Of a stretch of DNA of 51,896 bases, positions 8,304-17,100 are shown in pieces. The notes below the pieces were generated by a model. The model worked only from the letters and a program-made list of their open reading frames with translations, made no database searches and had not been told where the DNA came from. The translations under genes were made by a program, and so were the position numbers. Numbering within the stretch: position 1 is the first letter of the stretch; every line of letters starts with the position of its first letter. Origin of the DNA: Anaerolineales bacterium (GTDB taxonomy: Bacteria; Chloroflexota; Anaerolineae; Anaerolineales; Villigracilaceae); NCBI GenBank assembly GCA_016932715.1, contig JAFGCG010000128.1:1-51896 (forward strand), written 5' to 3'.

Positions 8304-9203
8304 ATGTCAGATCAAATTTCCGAACAAGCCCGCGCAGACTTTCAAAAAGCGCGCTTCAAAGCCTTCCTGAACCGCGTCTGGGGAACGCTCTCGGGCCAGC
8401 CCTCCACGCTGCTTTCCTATGATGACATCAAGGAAAAGCTGCGCATCGGCGGACCCATCTATCGGGGCGTACAAACCGTCCGCGTGGATCAGATCGCGGG
8501 GAGTCTGAATCGCTATCATGAGTTCGACCGCGTCTTCCTGCCCGCCAGTGACAAGCTGGCGGACCGCTGGCAAAGCGTCAACCGCGCCTTCTACCAGGAC
8601 ATCAGCCTGCCTCCGGTCGTTTTATACAAAGTGGGTCAGGTCTACTTCGTTGTGGACGGTCACCATCGCGTCTCGGTCGCGCGCGAGCAGGGCCAGCTCT
8701 ACATCGAAGCGGAAGTACGCGAGTGCGCGACGCGTGTCAACATCACAGCGGACATCAAACTCGACGATCTGCAAATCCTGGAAAGTAAAGTGAATTTTCT
8801 GGAGCGAACCTCCCTCGACAGCTTGAAGAGCGAGGCAAACATCAAGGTGACCATCCCCGATGGTTTCGAGCGCATGCTGGAGCACATTGCTGTCCATCGC
8901 TACTTCATGGGTCTGGATTTGAAGCGGGACATTTCCGAGAAGGAAGCCATCACGGACTGGTACGATAACGTCTACATGCCAATCGTCAAAGTGATCCGTG
9001 ACACGGAGATCTTAAAGGAATTCCCTGGGAAGACCGAAGGCGATCTGTATTTGTGGGTGCTGGACCACCAGCACTATCTGCAGGCAGAGGAAGGCATCCC
9101 CTTGCAGCCGCCCGAAGACGCGGCGCGGACATTCGTCGATGAGGGAGTCAAAAAGCCGGCGCGTAAGCCGCGTTCGGATACAGGTAAGCCAGGGAAGAAG
9201 TGA
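8304..9203 (+). CDS. ParB-like N-terminal domain protein of unknown function
   Basis: This 299-residue protein has a ParB/sulfiredoxin-like fold at about 40-135: a short strand-helix lead (GVQTVRVDQIAGS), then PPVVLYKVGQVYFVVDGHHRVSVAREQG, which is the GHHR-type nucleotide-binding box of the superfamily. The C-terminal part (about 190-285; LEHIAVHRYFMGLD, ITDWYDNVYMPIVKVIRD, FPGKTEGDLYLWVLDHQ) resembles a region seen in actinobacterial and chloroflexal proteins with the same N-terminus (DUF4032-like, from memory). There is no HTH and no ParA neighbour, so plasmid or chromosome partition is unlikely. The last 25 residues are basic. No Shine-Dalgarno is visible at the ATG. Confidence 0.75.
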   Translation: MSDQISEQARADFQKARFKAFLNRVWGTLSGQPSTLLSYDDIKEKLRIGGPIYRGVQTVRVDQIAGSLNRYHEFDRVFLPASDKLADRWQSVNRAFYQDISLPPVVLYKVGQVYFVVDGHHRVSVAREQGQLYIEAEVRECATRVNITADIKLDDLQILESKVNFLERTSLDSLKSEANIKVTIPDGFERMLEHIAVHRYFMGLDLKRDISEKEAITDWYDNVYMPIVKVIRDTEILKEFPGKTEGDLYLWVLDHQHYLQAEEGIPLQPPEDAARTFVDEGVKKPARKPRSDTGKPGKK

Positions 9204-9213
9204 TTACGAGCCG

Positions 9214-9341
9214 TTCGCGCTGAGCGGAGGGATTGTGCTCTTCAATCCCGTAGACGAAGCGGCGGCGAAGAAATCTGTTAGTAAGATGAGCTTTATGTAA
9301 CGGTGCACTTCGTCTGCGCCTGCGGCTCCGCTCAGCGCGAA
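9214..9341. repeat. Inverted repeat with 15-bp arms in an intergenic gap
   Basis: TTCGCGCTGAGCGGA (9214-9228) and TCCGCTCAGCGCGAA (9327-9341) are exact inverted copies about 100 nt apart, filling most of the gap before the DapA-family gene. The CGCTGAGCGGA core resembles short dispersed words common in intergenic DNA of several phyla. No coding potential was seen between the arms. Confidence 0.75.
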
Positions 9342-9368
9342 GTGCCTTAACAACATGAAGGAGAATGC

Positions 9369-10286
9369 ATGACATCAGGACATCCTCTCGCCGGAGTCTA
9401 TGCTGCGGCTGTGACTCCGCTTAGGCCCGATTCATCCCTCGACCTGGACTCTGTTCCCGTTTTATCGAGGTTTCTTGCGAGGCGCGGGTGTCACGGCATC
9501 CTGCTGTTTGGCACGACGGGGGAAGGTCCATCCTTTTCGCCAGCCGAACGCGAAACGATGATGCGCGCCGCGTGCGCGGCGCGCGCAGCGCTGCCTGGTC
9601 TGCGTTTGCTCGCCGGCACAGGAACTCCGAGCCTCTCGGAAACCATAGACTTGACGCGGCTGGCTTTCGATCTCGGCTTCGACGGGGCATTGGCTGTCCC
9701 GCCTTATTATTTTCGCAGCGCCACAGATAACGGTCTGTTCCTGTGGTTCAGCGAACTCATCCAAAAAGCTGTTCCAGCAGACGGATATCTGCTTGGTTAC
9801 CACTTCCCGCGCGTTGCCGGGATCGGTTTTTCCATGGAATTACTTGCCCGTTTAAAGGATGCCTTCCCGCTACAGTTCGCGGGCATCAAAGATTCATCGC
9901 ATGACGCCGGCCTGGCGCGGGACCTGGGCAAAAAGTTCGGCGCCGATCTGGTCGTCCTGAACGGGACCGATTCCTACCTGCAGCTCGCCATGCAAAACCA
10001 CGCCGCGGGCTGTATCACCGCGCCGGCAAACATCCTCTCCCCTGGCCTGCGTGAGATCTGGGATCGAATGAACGAAGGAAAAGATGCAACCGAGGTTCAG
10101 GCACGCGTAAAAAAACAACGTGACATTCTGGAAAAGTATCCACCCTTCCCGCCGACATTGAAAGCCCTGCTTCACCGCCTGCACGGATTGCCGCGCTGGT
10201 CCGTCAAGCCGCCGTTGGAGTCGATGTCAGAGGAGCTGGAAGAACAGGTAGTTCAGGAATTTGAGAGAGTGGAGACAAGAGACTAG
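9369..10286 (+). CDS. Dihydrodipicolinate synthase (DapA/NAL) family aldolase
   Basis: This 305-residue class I aldolase/lyase family protein has the GTTGEG signature at 48-53, the tyrosine Y144 (LLGYHFP) and the Schiff-base lysine K174 in GIKDSS. It should condense or split a 2-oxo acid with an aldehyde. DapA proper, N-acetylneuraminate lyase and keto-deoxy-sugar aldolases all share these motifs. The absence of lysine-pathway neighbours makes a sugar-acid aldolase as likely as DapA. A Shine-Dalgarno AAGGAGA lies 6 nt before the ATG. The last few codons (VETRD) are written in the same GAGACAAGAGACT words as the repeat that follows, so the extreme C-terminus may have been rewritten by that element. 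Confidence 0.88.
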   Translation: MTSGHPLAGVYAAAVTPLRPDSSLDLDSVPVLSRFLARRGCHGILLFGTTGEGPSFSPAERETMMRAACAARAALPGLRLLAGTGTPSLSETIDLTRLAFDLGFDGALAVPPYYFRSATDNGLFLWFSELIQKAVPADGYLLGYHFPRVAGIGFSMELLARLKDAFPLQFAGIKDSSHDAGLARDLGKKFGADLVVLNGTDSYLQLAMQNHAAGCITAPANILSPGLREIWDRMNEGKDATEVQARVKKQRDILEKYPPFPPTLKALLHRLHGLPRWSVKPPLESMSEELEEQVVQEFERVETRD

Positions 10287-10350
10287 AGAACAGTATGGCG
10301 GCTCACTGCTCACTGCTCTCCACTCACTATTCTCTACTTTCTATTTTTGA
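10264..10350. repeat. Low-complexity inverted word repeat
   Basis: A purine-rich stretch of AGTGGAGACAAGAGACTAGA-like words is followed by its approximate complement (CACTGCTCTCCACTCACTAT, then TTCTCTACTTTCT). It begins inside the last codons of the DapA-family gene and ends at the stop of the receiver protein at 10341. Its style parallels the 8177-8288 element. Confidence 0.7.
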
Positions 10351-10727
10351 CTGAAGTACGATTTCCCGCGTTTGAGATCACGGATGGCTGTCACCAGTTC
10401 CCGGCCGGCAGAATCTTTCAGCAAATAACCGACGGCGCCTGCTTCCAAAGCCCGCTGCTTATATTCCGCGGTATGGTGCATGGAAAGGACCACTACTTTC
10501 GTATTGCTGCAGGACTGGCAGATGAGCCTGGTTGCCTCAATGCCATTCATGACCGGCATGGAAATATCCATCACCACCACATCCGGGCAATATCGCAGGG
10601 CTTGTTCTACAGCTTCCTGACCGTTGGCAGCCATCCCGACGATCTGGATATCCCCCTGGGCTTCCAGCAGGTAGCGCAAGCCGTCGCGCAAAACCGTATG
10701 ATCGTCGGCAACCACTACTGTAATCAT
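10341..10727 (-). CDS. Receiver-only NarL-type response regulator (HTH missing)
   Basis: This 128-residue protein is a NarL-type receiver with D8/D9, phosphoacceptor D54 in VVMDISMP and the lysine in GYLLKDSA. Full-length relatives continue through a linker into a LuxR HTH, but this one stops at RGKSYFSQK, exactly where the linker should begin. Only 54 nt lie between its stop and the next gene, so no HTH remnant is left. Its ATG overlaps the stop of the histidine kinase by 4 nt (10724-10727), so the kinase is its partner. It may work as a phosphate relay or sink, or be a truncation. Confidence 0.92.
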   Translation of the reverse strand: MITVVVADDHTVLRDGLRYLLEAQGDIQIVGMAANGQEAVEQALRYCPDVVVMDISMPVMNGIEATRLICQSCSNTKVVVLSMHHTAEYKQRALEAGAVGYLLKDSAGRELVTAIRDLKRGKSYFSQK

Positions 10728-13700
10728 AAACGTTCCTCCTGAGTTTTTGCCTGCCCCTCATTACTATTAAATGGAATACTCGCCTCCACGGTCGTGCCCT
10801 GCCGGGGAACCGAACTCACCTTCAACGTGCCGCCAAAAGCCTCCGCCCGTTCACGCATGATCGTCAATCCATGGCTGCCAGGCCGGTTGGCCGCCTGCCA
10901 GGATTCGATGCCGGCGCCATCATCCTGCACGGTCAGGCAGATCGACTCTCCCACCTGTCGCAGCGAGAGGTTGACATGTTCCGCATGAGCATGGCGCGCA
11001 ATGTTCATGAGCGCTTCCTGGGCAATCCGCAGGAATGTCATTTCGATGCTGGGTCCCAGGCGCGGAATCGGCCGGTCAGGCTTCTCGAACATGACCTTGA
11101 TATCATAGCGGGATGTAAATCCGGTCAGGTGCGACTCAAGGGCGGCCTCGAGACCATAGTCATCGAGCACGGCGGGCCGCAGGTCGGTCATCACATCGCG
11201 GACCAGCGTGATCGTTTCACCCACCAGCTTCATTGAATCATCCAGCCGCGCACCGATCTGCTGGAGGACTTCTTCCGAAAGCTGGCTGTGGATGATGATC
11301 AGGTTGATATTCAACGCGGCGAGGGTTTGCCCGACGCGGTCGTGCAGCTCACGTGCCAGGGCGCGGCGTTCCTCCTCCTGCACTTCCACCAAACGCTGGG
11401 AAAGGACCTGCAGGTGTCCGTGGCTTTCCTGCAGAGCCCGTTCAGCGCGTTTGCTCTCCGTGATATCCACCGTCACCACCACCACACCCACGTCTGCAAC
11501 GTCAACAGGCGCCGCACTCACGCTCGTCCAGACCACCTCGCCATCCTCAGGGAGGATCCCCGTTTCAACGTTATAGATCGTCCTATTCTCCGCCAGGGCA
11601 CGCGCGCTGGCAAATTCAGTGGGCGGCATGGGCGTGCCATCCACCCGAATATATTTTCTGGATCGATACGCCTGAATCAATAACTGCTCTTTCGATAGCT
11701 TCAGGATATTCAGCAGGGCAGAATTCATCTGGATGATTCTGCTATCAGGGTCAAGGAAGGAAATCCCGACCGGCAGAAGGTCGAAAAGCGTGCACAGTTT
11801 TTCTTCGCTCGCACGCGCAACTGCCTCACTCTCGCGCAAAGCTTCCTCGATCCGCCTGCGTTCCGCGATCTCCTCCCGCAGAGACTGGTTCATCGCCTGG
11901 ATGGTGGCAGTGCGTTTCTGCACGCGGCTCTCCAGCTGCAGGTTCAATTGCTGAAGTGCTTCCTCCGCCTGTTTGCGCCCGGTAATATCAACTTCAACCG
12001 CGACAGCAGATTGCGGCTTGCCTTCTGCATCCATGACCGGTGAGACACTGACATCCACCCAGATTAATGCTCCGTCCGCACGCAGGAGACGTTTTTCGAG
12101 TTTGAAAGGTATGCCCTCCATCATCAGGCGGCTAAATAAGCGCTTGTTTTCCTCGATATCCTCATTGTACGTGAATTGCCAGAACGTTTTGCCCAGCAGC
12201 TCTGATTCAGGATAGCCCAGCATGTTACAAAAAGCTTCATTGACGAATGTAAGTTTGCCTTCCGCATCCTTGCGGACGATCCCAGCCGTCGCCTGTTTGA
12301 CAATGGCACGAAAACGCGCCTCCGATTCACGCAGCGCTTCCTCAGCCCGCAGGCGTTCCGTGATGTCGAAGGCGGTCCCGCCGATCAGTGCCATACTGCC
12401 ATCCACGCCCGGAATGGGGAACTTGTGAACCAGCGAATAGTGCAAAACGCCATCGTCTTGTGTCAGCGTCTCAACGGTCTGCACGCCTTTTTCATATTTG
12501 CGCGCCTGCTCATCATTTTTCCGGAATCGCGCTGCGATCTCGGCTGGGAAGATCTCCGCGTCGGTCCTGCCGTAAAGTTTCGCTCGTGGAGCCCCGAATG
12601 CTTTCTCCGCGGCGGCGTTGGCATACACGTAGCGGCCCTGCACATCTTTGATCCACGCCAGCCCGGGCAGATGTTCCATGAACCGGGTAAAACGCTCCTC
12701 GCTTTGCCGCAACGATTCTTCGACCTGCTTGCGTTCCGTGATATCGATGGTGAGAATAATTGCCTGCCCAATGGAGTCGCGCAAGGGCGCCAACCGGGTC
12801 CAATAAACATGTTCGTTGTGTTTTGTCTCGAAACTGATCGTGTCACCGGCGAAAACCCGCCGCAAACGTTCTTCCATCCTTGTGCCCCGCTCATCAGGAA
12901 AAACTTCTGAGACCGTACGACCCTCGAGCATCTCACGCGAAAGCCCAAACGCCTCGGTCACGGGACCCTCCGCCACCAGATATCGAAAGTCCTTGTCCAC
13001 CACATACACGCCGCCGCCTGGAATACTGCGGGCAAGAGTCCGATACAGCGCTTCATTGGCGCGCAACTCCACTTCTGCACGTTTGCGGTCAATGCCAAAA
13101 GCAAGCTGGCGCCCAATCGTCAGGCTGAGTTCGATTTCGATGTCGCTGCAATCATGAGGTGTATTGAAATACACCATAAACTTGCCAATGAGTTTTCCAT
13201 TCGAAACAAGCGGAATGAATGCAAGCGCATTAATCCCTTCCTCTTGAATGGTCTCTTTGAGTGCGTCGCTTAGGTCAGAGGTGCGAATATCGTTGACACA
13301 AATCGGATATGGATTTTTTTCATCGGGACGCCAGGGCGAATGTCCCTCTGTGGCGCTGCGATAACCCTCGGACAGCCCGCGCCAGGCGACGAACCGCATG
13401 ACACCCGAATCATCGAAGAGCAGGATCGAAGCGCGGTCACATTGCAGTGCACCCAGGATCGCATCCAGTGCTGCGTCGTAGACACCCTCCGGCGAATTTG
13501 TATGGTGCAATTCATCAGATAACCGGTATAACGCCTCCTGTTGCCGCGCGAAGTCCGCCAGCGTCTGCTCAGCGTGTTTGCGCTTGGAGATATCGATCAC
13601 CGCCCCTATGGTACCGAGAGGCTTCCCATCCTCATCACGCACTAACGAACGCGTCAGTTCCACCCAAATGACCTGGCCGTCTTTGCGCACAAATCGCTTC

Positions 13701-14026
13701 TCAAGTTCGTAAAATGGGATCTTCCCGGCAGCCAGCTGCTCGTGCAATTTGATATCGAGGGCATAATCGTCCTCGTGTGTGCAGTCCTTGATACCCAGTT
13801 TGAGCAGTTCCTTTTTCGAGTAACCAAAAATACGGCAGAACTCTTCATTGGCATCGATATACCTGCCATCCAGTAAAGATTCAACGATCCCTATATGAAG
13901 ATGTTTATAGATTGCCAGCGGGTGTTTCCTATTGGTCTTTGGTGCAGAGCGGCGAACTTTCTTGGCTGGCTTTCCTTTAGAAGGAACAGATTCAGCGGCA
14001 GTTTTACGCTGTGTCTTTATACTCAT
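10724..14026 (-). CDS. Multi-PAS/GAF sensor histidine kinase (HisKA_3)
   Basis: The 1100-residue kinase has a basic tail (1-35), then PAS (about 40-155), GAF (165-325), PAS (330-445), PAS (450-570), PAS (575-695), a coiled linker, PAS (735-855), a HisKA_3 dimerisation domain with the phosphoaccepting histidine in ARELHDRVGQT, and a HATPase with NIARHAHAEHV and DDGAGI. No membrane segment or signal peptide was seen, so it should sense cytoplasmic cues such as redox state, light or small ligands. The ATG at 14026 is preferred over an upstream TTG (14068) because an AAGG box stands 9 nt before it. It is coupled to the receiver gene at 10341. Confidence 0.93.
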   Translation of the reverse strand: MSIKTQRKTAAESVPSKGKPAKKVRRSAPKTNRKHPLAIYKHLHIGIVESLLDGRYIDANEEFCRIFGYSKKELLKLGIKDCTHEDDYALDIKLHEQLAAGKIPFYELEKRFVRKDGQVIWVELTRSLVRDEDGKPLGTIGAVIDISKRKHAEQTLADFARQQEALYRLSDELHHTNSPEGVYDAALDAILGALQCDRASILLFDDSGVMRFVAWRGLSEGYRSATEGHSPWRPDEKNPYPICVNDIRTSDLSDALKETIQEEGINALAFIPLVSNGKLIGKFMVYFNTPHDCSDIEIELSLTIGRQLAFGIDRKRAEVELRANEALYRTLARSIPGGGVYVVDKDFRYLVAEGPVTEAFGLSREMLEGRTVSEVFPDERGTRMEERLRRVFAGDTISFETKHNEHVYWTRLAPLRDSIGQAIILTIDITERKQVEESLRQSEERFTRFMEHLPGLAWIKDVQGRYVYANAAAEKAFGAPRAKLYGRTDAEIFPAEIAARFRKNDEQARKYEKGVQTVETLTQDDGVLHYSLVHKFPIPGVDGSMALIGGTAFDITERLRAEEALRESEARFRAIVKQATAGIVRKDAEGKLTFVNEAFCNMLGYPESELLGKTFWQFTYNEDIEENKRLFSRLMMEGIPFKLEKRLLRADGALIWVDVSVSPVMDAEGKPQSAVAVEVDITGRKQAEEALQQLNLQLESRVQKRTATIQAMNQSLREEIAERRRIEEALRESEAVARASEEKLCTLFDLLPVGISFLDPDSRIIQMNSALLNILKLSKEQLLIQAYRSRKYIRVDGTPMPPTEFASARALAENRTIYNVETGILPEDGEVVWTSVSAAPVDVADVGVVVVTVDITESKRAERALQESHGHLQVLSQRLVEVQEEERRALARELHDRVGQTLAALNINLIIIHSQLSEEVLQQIGARLDDSMKLVGETITLVRDVMTDLRPAVLDDYGLEAALESHLTGFTSRYDIKVMFEKPDRPIPRLGPSIEMTFLRIAQEALMNIARHAHAEHVNLSLRQVGESICLTVQDDGAGIESWQAANRPGSHGLTIMRERAEAFGGTLKVSSVPRQGTTVEASIPFNSNEGQAKTQEERL

Positions 14027-14405
14027 ACATATATACCTTTTCTTAAATACCTTGACAAAACGATCCAAAGATTTTCCCCACTTGCTCTATCGTTCGCTTC
14101 AGCCATCATTATAATATTTTCTTCCTGCACCGGCACACGGCATTTGTACTGCCGCGTACCGAACCCAGCCTGCTGGCATTGGACACCACGGCGTACGCAT
14201 GTAGGAAACAAGATTAAAAGCGGACTGCTGGAGAACTGGATGCCTCGAAGTCTCAAACTGCTTCTCGCCCTGGAGAGCAGCCTGAACCGTCCAGGACATA
14301 TTATACATTTTTTGGAGTGAATTGGAGCTATTTTGTCATAATTTTGTCACACTGAAACAGGAGCAGGGATGAAGATCGTATTTTGTCCGGTACAATATCC
14401 CTCCT
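14027..14405. other. Divergent intergenic region of 379 nt
   Basis: No gene is supported here. Two -10-like palindromes are visible: ATTATAAT at 14108-14115 and ATTATA at 14300-14305, either of which could serve the minus-strand kinase. Near lipM a direct repeat TTTTGTCA occurs at 14331-14338 and 14342-14349, an 11-nt period typical of tandem regulator sites. TACAAT at 14391-14396 precedes the lipM ATG by 9 nt. Confidence 0.55.
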
Positions 14406-15224
14406 ATGAATACCTGGCGGCTCATCATCACTCCTCCCGCGCGCGGTGCGTGGAACATGGCTGTCGACGAAGCAATTCTGGAGCACATTGGACGCGGCGA
14501 TGCCCTGCCGACCCTCCGGCTGTACGCGTGGGACCCGGCCTGTCTCTCGCTGGGGCATGCCCAGCCCTTCACTGACGTGGACCTCGCGCGCCTCCGGGCG
14601 CGCGGCTGGGAAGTGGTCCGCCGCCTGACAGGCGGACGCGCGATCCTGCATACTGATGAACTCACTTATTCCGTGACCGGCAGCGCCGCGGAACCCATGC
14701 TTGCGGGCAGTGTGCTCGAGAGCTATAACCGCCTCGCGCAAGCGTTGTTATTTGCGGTAGAAAGTCTGGGGCTGCCTGTCGAAATGAAGGAAGCAGCAGG
14801 TCACACTGGAAGCGTGACCAACGCCAACCCTGTCTGCTTCGAAGTGCCGTCATCTTATGAAATTACGGTGAATGGGAAAAAATTAATCGGCTCGGCGCAG
14901 GCGCGCAAAAAAGAAGGTGTACTGCAGCATGGGTCGCTGCCCCTTACCGGCGACCTGACCCGCATCTGCCTGGCGCTGGCCTTCGAGAACGAGTCGGCCC
15001 GCGCGGACGCGGTGCAACGGCTACTGAGGCGGGCGACGACCGTGGAATCCGCTTTGGGCGGCGCGCTGACCTGGGAAACGGCCGCCCAGGCATTCATCCG
15101 CGCGTTCGAAACGCAGCTGGGAATATGTTTCGAGAGGGGAAAATTATCTGAATCTGAATCCGGCAGAGCCGAGGAATTGGTCAGGGAGAAGTACGCTCAC
15201 CCCTCCTGGACGGAACGCGTATAA
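14406..15224 (+). CDS. lipM: Octanoyltransferase LipM-like (LplA/LipB fold)
   Basis: This 272-residue protein belongs to the biotin/lipoate ligase fold. It carries RRLTGGRA (72-79), which binds the acyl group, and GKKLIGSAQARKKEGVLQHGSL (157 onward). C144 in the segment NPVCFEVPSSYEI matches the acyl-carrying cysteine of LipM octanoyltransferases, and the length is close to Bacillus LipM (278). Such enzymes move octanoate from acyl carrier protein to GcvH or E2 lipoyl domains before LipA inserts sulphur. No lipA or gcvH is in the window. The short distance from a TACAAT box to the ATG suggests a very short leader. A lipoate-salvage ligase is the alternative, but C144 favours LipM. Confidence 0.85.
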   Translation: MNTWRLIITPPARGAWNMAVDEAILEHIGRGDALPTLRLYAWDPACLSLGHAQPFTDVDLARLRARGWEVVRRLTGGRAILHTDELTYSVTGSAAEPMLAGSVLESYNRLAQALLFAVESLGLPVEMKEAAGHTGSVTNANPVCFEVPSSYEITVNGKKLIGSAQARKKEGVLQHGSLPLTGDLTRICLALAFENESARADAVQRLLRRATTVESALGGALTWETAAQAFIRAFETQLGICFERGKLSESESGRAEELVREKYAHPSWTERV

Positions 15225-15239
15225 CAGACCTCACAGGTC

Positions 15240-15911
15240 TTATCCCTGATCGGTCGCGAAGATAGTGTTGGGATAACCGAGGGCGGCAAAGAATTTGAAA
15301 AGATATGCTTCGGCGTTGGTCTGCGCCTGCCGCAGAATGCCATCTTCGAGCGCACCTTTGCGGATCTCCTGTTCCGCCTCCTGGCGGACATAGGTTTCGA
15401 GGTTGATATCCGGCTGGGCAAGGATGCCGGTCTCCCGATCATAGACGCGCGATTTCTGGTTATCGAGGGCAACGATGAAAATTTCAGCCGGCGGCAAATT
15501 CACGGTCAGCACACCGTTTTCAAAACGCATATCCTGAGGCTGGAGTTTTTCCATGTCGATCCCGGCGATCACCGTACCATGAGCAATGAACAGTAATTTA
15601 TCGCCAAACAGGAACGCGAACGTTCCCTGGCCTGTTTCGCCCGTGATCACCTTTTCGATGCTGTACTGGATCGTTTCCAGGCGCGCCAGGGCGCGGACTT
15701 CGTTGATGTAGGTGACAGGGTCGGGGATGATCGTGGGGGTGGGGTGTAACAGGTTGGAAACCTGGGTCTGTAACGACTGGTTCGCCTGATTGACCTGCTG
15801 GAACGGCGCGGTGGCAGCCTGCGCAGATTCCCGCACCGTCTGCACGATAAAATACACGCCGGCGATCAGCACGATAATAATCAACAGCGAGAACAGGTTA
15901 TTATTCTTCAT
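15240..15911 (-). CDS. DUF4230 membrane-anchored protein
   Basis: This 223-residue protein has one N-terminal membrane helix (about 8-26, LFSLLIIIVLIAGVYFIV) and a DUF4230 domain outside the membrane: ALARLETIQYSIEKVITGE, LLFIAHGTVIAGIDMEKL, LTVNLPPAEIF, and a helical end with EIRKGALEDGILRQAQTNAEAYLFKFFAALGY. The domain's role is not established. It is divergent from the PhnD-like gene, 29 nt away. ATTATA at 15918-15923, read on this strand as TATAAT, stands 6 nt before the ATG, which suggests a leaderless message. Confidence 0.88.
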   Translation of the reverse strand: MKNNNLFSLLIIIVLIAGVYFIVQTVRESAQAATAPFQQVNQANQSLQTQVSNLLHPTPTIIPDPVTYINEVRALARLETIQYSIEKVITGETGQGTFAFLFGDKLLFIAHGTVIAGIDMEKLQPQDMRFENGVLTVNLPPAEIFIVALDNQKSRVYDRETGILAQPDINLETYVRQEAEQEIRKGALEDGILRQAQTNAEAYLFKFFAALGYPNTIFATDQG

Positions 15912-15917
15912 GCAGGT

Positions 15918-15925
15918 ATTATAAT
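15918..15925. promoter_or_regulatory. Palindromic ATTATAAT shared by two divergent genes
   Basis: ATTATAAT is its own complement, so it gives TATAAT on both strands (15920-15925 forward, 15918-15923 reverse). It lies 6 nt from the minus-strand ATG at 15911 and 15 nt from the plus-strand GTG at 15941. One -10 element may serve both genes. Confidence 0.6.
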
Positions 15926-15940
15926 CTCAATAAACGACCC

Positions 15941-16981
15941 GTGAACCATAAGTACATCTTATTAACAATACTCATACTATCCAGCACTTTCGTCCTTACG
16001 AATTGTAATTTGCCGCGTATCAGCCTCGCGCGCGCCACTGCGACCCCTACACAGCCTGTCACAGCAGGCGTCACCCCGACGGAGACCCTCCCGCCAGCTT
16101 TCCCGACCGTGGAACTGGGTCTGGCTGAGAATCCGTTGATCCTGGCTCTGCCTCCCTCCGCCAACTCACAGGCACAGATCGATGCCGCGAAAGTGATCGC
16201 CTCCCAATTTACCGAACGAACCGGATATACCGTTGTTACGATCATCCCCGATTCCTACCGCGCCCTGGTGGAGGCGCTGGGAAAAGGCAACGCGCATATT
16301 GTCCTCCTCGACCCGTATGCCTATGAACTGGCATTTCAAAGGGACCTGGTGCGCGCCTCCTATGCTGTCCTGGAAAATGGGGAAGGGAAGTATGGGGCGC
16401 AATTCCTGGCGACGCGCCGGGGCGGTTTCACAGCCTATTTCGATGAAGGCCTGGATAAGAATACGACCGAGAACCCGGCACTCGCCCTGGCGCAGTTCGC
16501 CGAGAAAAAGCCCTGCTGGAGCGACGAAATCTCTCCCTCTGGCTACGTCATCCCGCTGGGGTACCTGAATGGGAATCAAATCCCGACGAAACCTGCCGCC
16601 TTTGTGGAGGGCCATCCAACCGTTGTGCGTTCGTTATATGCCAGCGGCATCTGTGACTTCGGCGCGACCTACATCGACGCGCGCAAATTTCCATCCCTGG
16701 AAGATCAATTCCCCGACCTCTTCGAACAGGTCCTGGTGGTCTGGCAGATTCCGCCCATCATTCCATACAATGTACTGGCATTCTCCACCAGCATGCCGCA
16801 GGGCATGCGCGATCTTTTTACGAACCTGGTCCCGGCCATCCTGCAAACCGAGGCAGGCAGAGCCGCGTTCAAAACCGCTTATGAAATTGAAGAAGTCCAG
16901 CCGGTCAACGACGGATATTATGAGGAGTTCCGCATGTATCTGAATGAGTCCGGGGTTGACCTCACAACCCTTGTAAAATGA
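15941..16981 (+). CDS. PhnD-type phosphate/phosphonate/phosphite-binding lipoprotein (first copy)
   Basis: This 346-residue lipoprotein has a lipobox ending at C22 (VLTNC) and a Pro/Thr-rich tether to about residue 55. The PhnD-type periplasmic-binding fold follows: NPLILALPPSAN, ASQFTERTGYTVVTIIPDSYRALVEALGKGNAHIVLLDPYAYELA, then KPCWSDEISPSGYVIPLGYL and the SGICDFGATYIDAR hinge segment. Family members bind phosphonate, phosphite or phosphate for a PhnCE transporter. The start is GTG with no clear Shine-Dalgarno. It lies directly before a second, shorter paralogue (17101) and shares its architecture; the two differ in the pocket region, so different ligands are possible. Confidence 0.85.
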   Translation: MNHKYILLTILILSSTFVLTNCNLPRISLARATATPTQPVTAGVTPTETLPPAFPTVELGLAENPLILALPPSANSQAQIDAAKVIASQFTERTGYTVVTIIPDSYRALVEALGKGNAHIVLLDPYAYELAFQRDLVRASYAVLENGEGKYGAQFLATRRGGFTAYFDEGLDKNTTENPALALAQFAEKKPCWSDEISPSGYVIPLGYLNGNQIPTKPAAFVEGHPTVVRSLYASGICDFGATYIDARKFPSLEDQFPDLFEQVLVVWQIPPIIPYNVLAFSTSMPQGMRDLFTNLVPAILQTEAGRAAFKTAYEIEEVQPVNDGYYEEFRMYLNESGVDLTTLVK

Positions 16982-17018
16982 GATAAAACGGCTCCTGTTT
17001 TTTCTAATCAAAAGTCAC

Positions 17019-17047
17019 TTGTCTAATTTCTCAATACATTGTATTAT
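17019..17047 (+). promoter_or_regulatory. Sigma-70-type promoter for the phnD/phnC/phnE genes
   Basis: TTGTCT (17019-17024) and TATTAT (17042-17047) are separated by 17 nt. The start codon is at 17101, giving a leader of about 48 nt that ends in a strong AGGAG-type ribosome site. The first PhnD-like gene ends at 16981, so the second gene appears to have its own promoter. Confidence 0.6.
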
Positions 17048-17100
17048 CCAAAGTGTTAGGAGAACGTTTCCAAATCCAAATCTTTCAAGAGGAGAAGATC

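Noticed and set aside
14100..14220. Possible tRNA or small RNA in the gap before lipM
   Set aside because: No T-loop (GGTTCRA) or cloverleaf could be drawn by eye.
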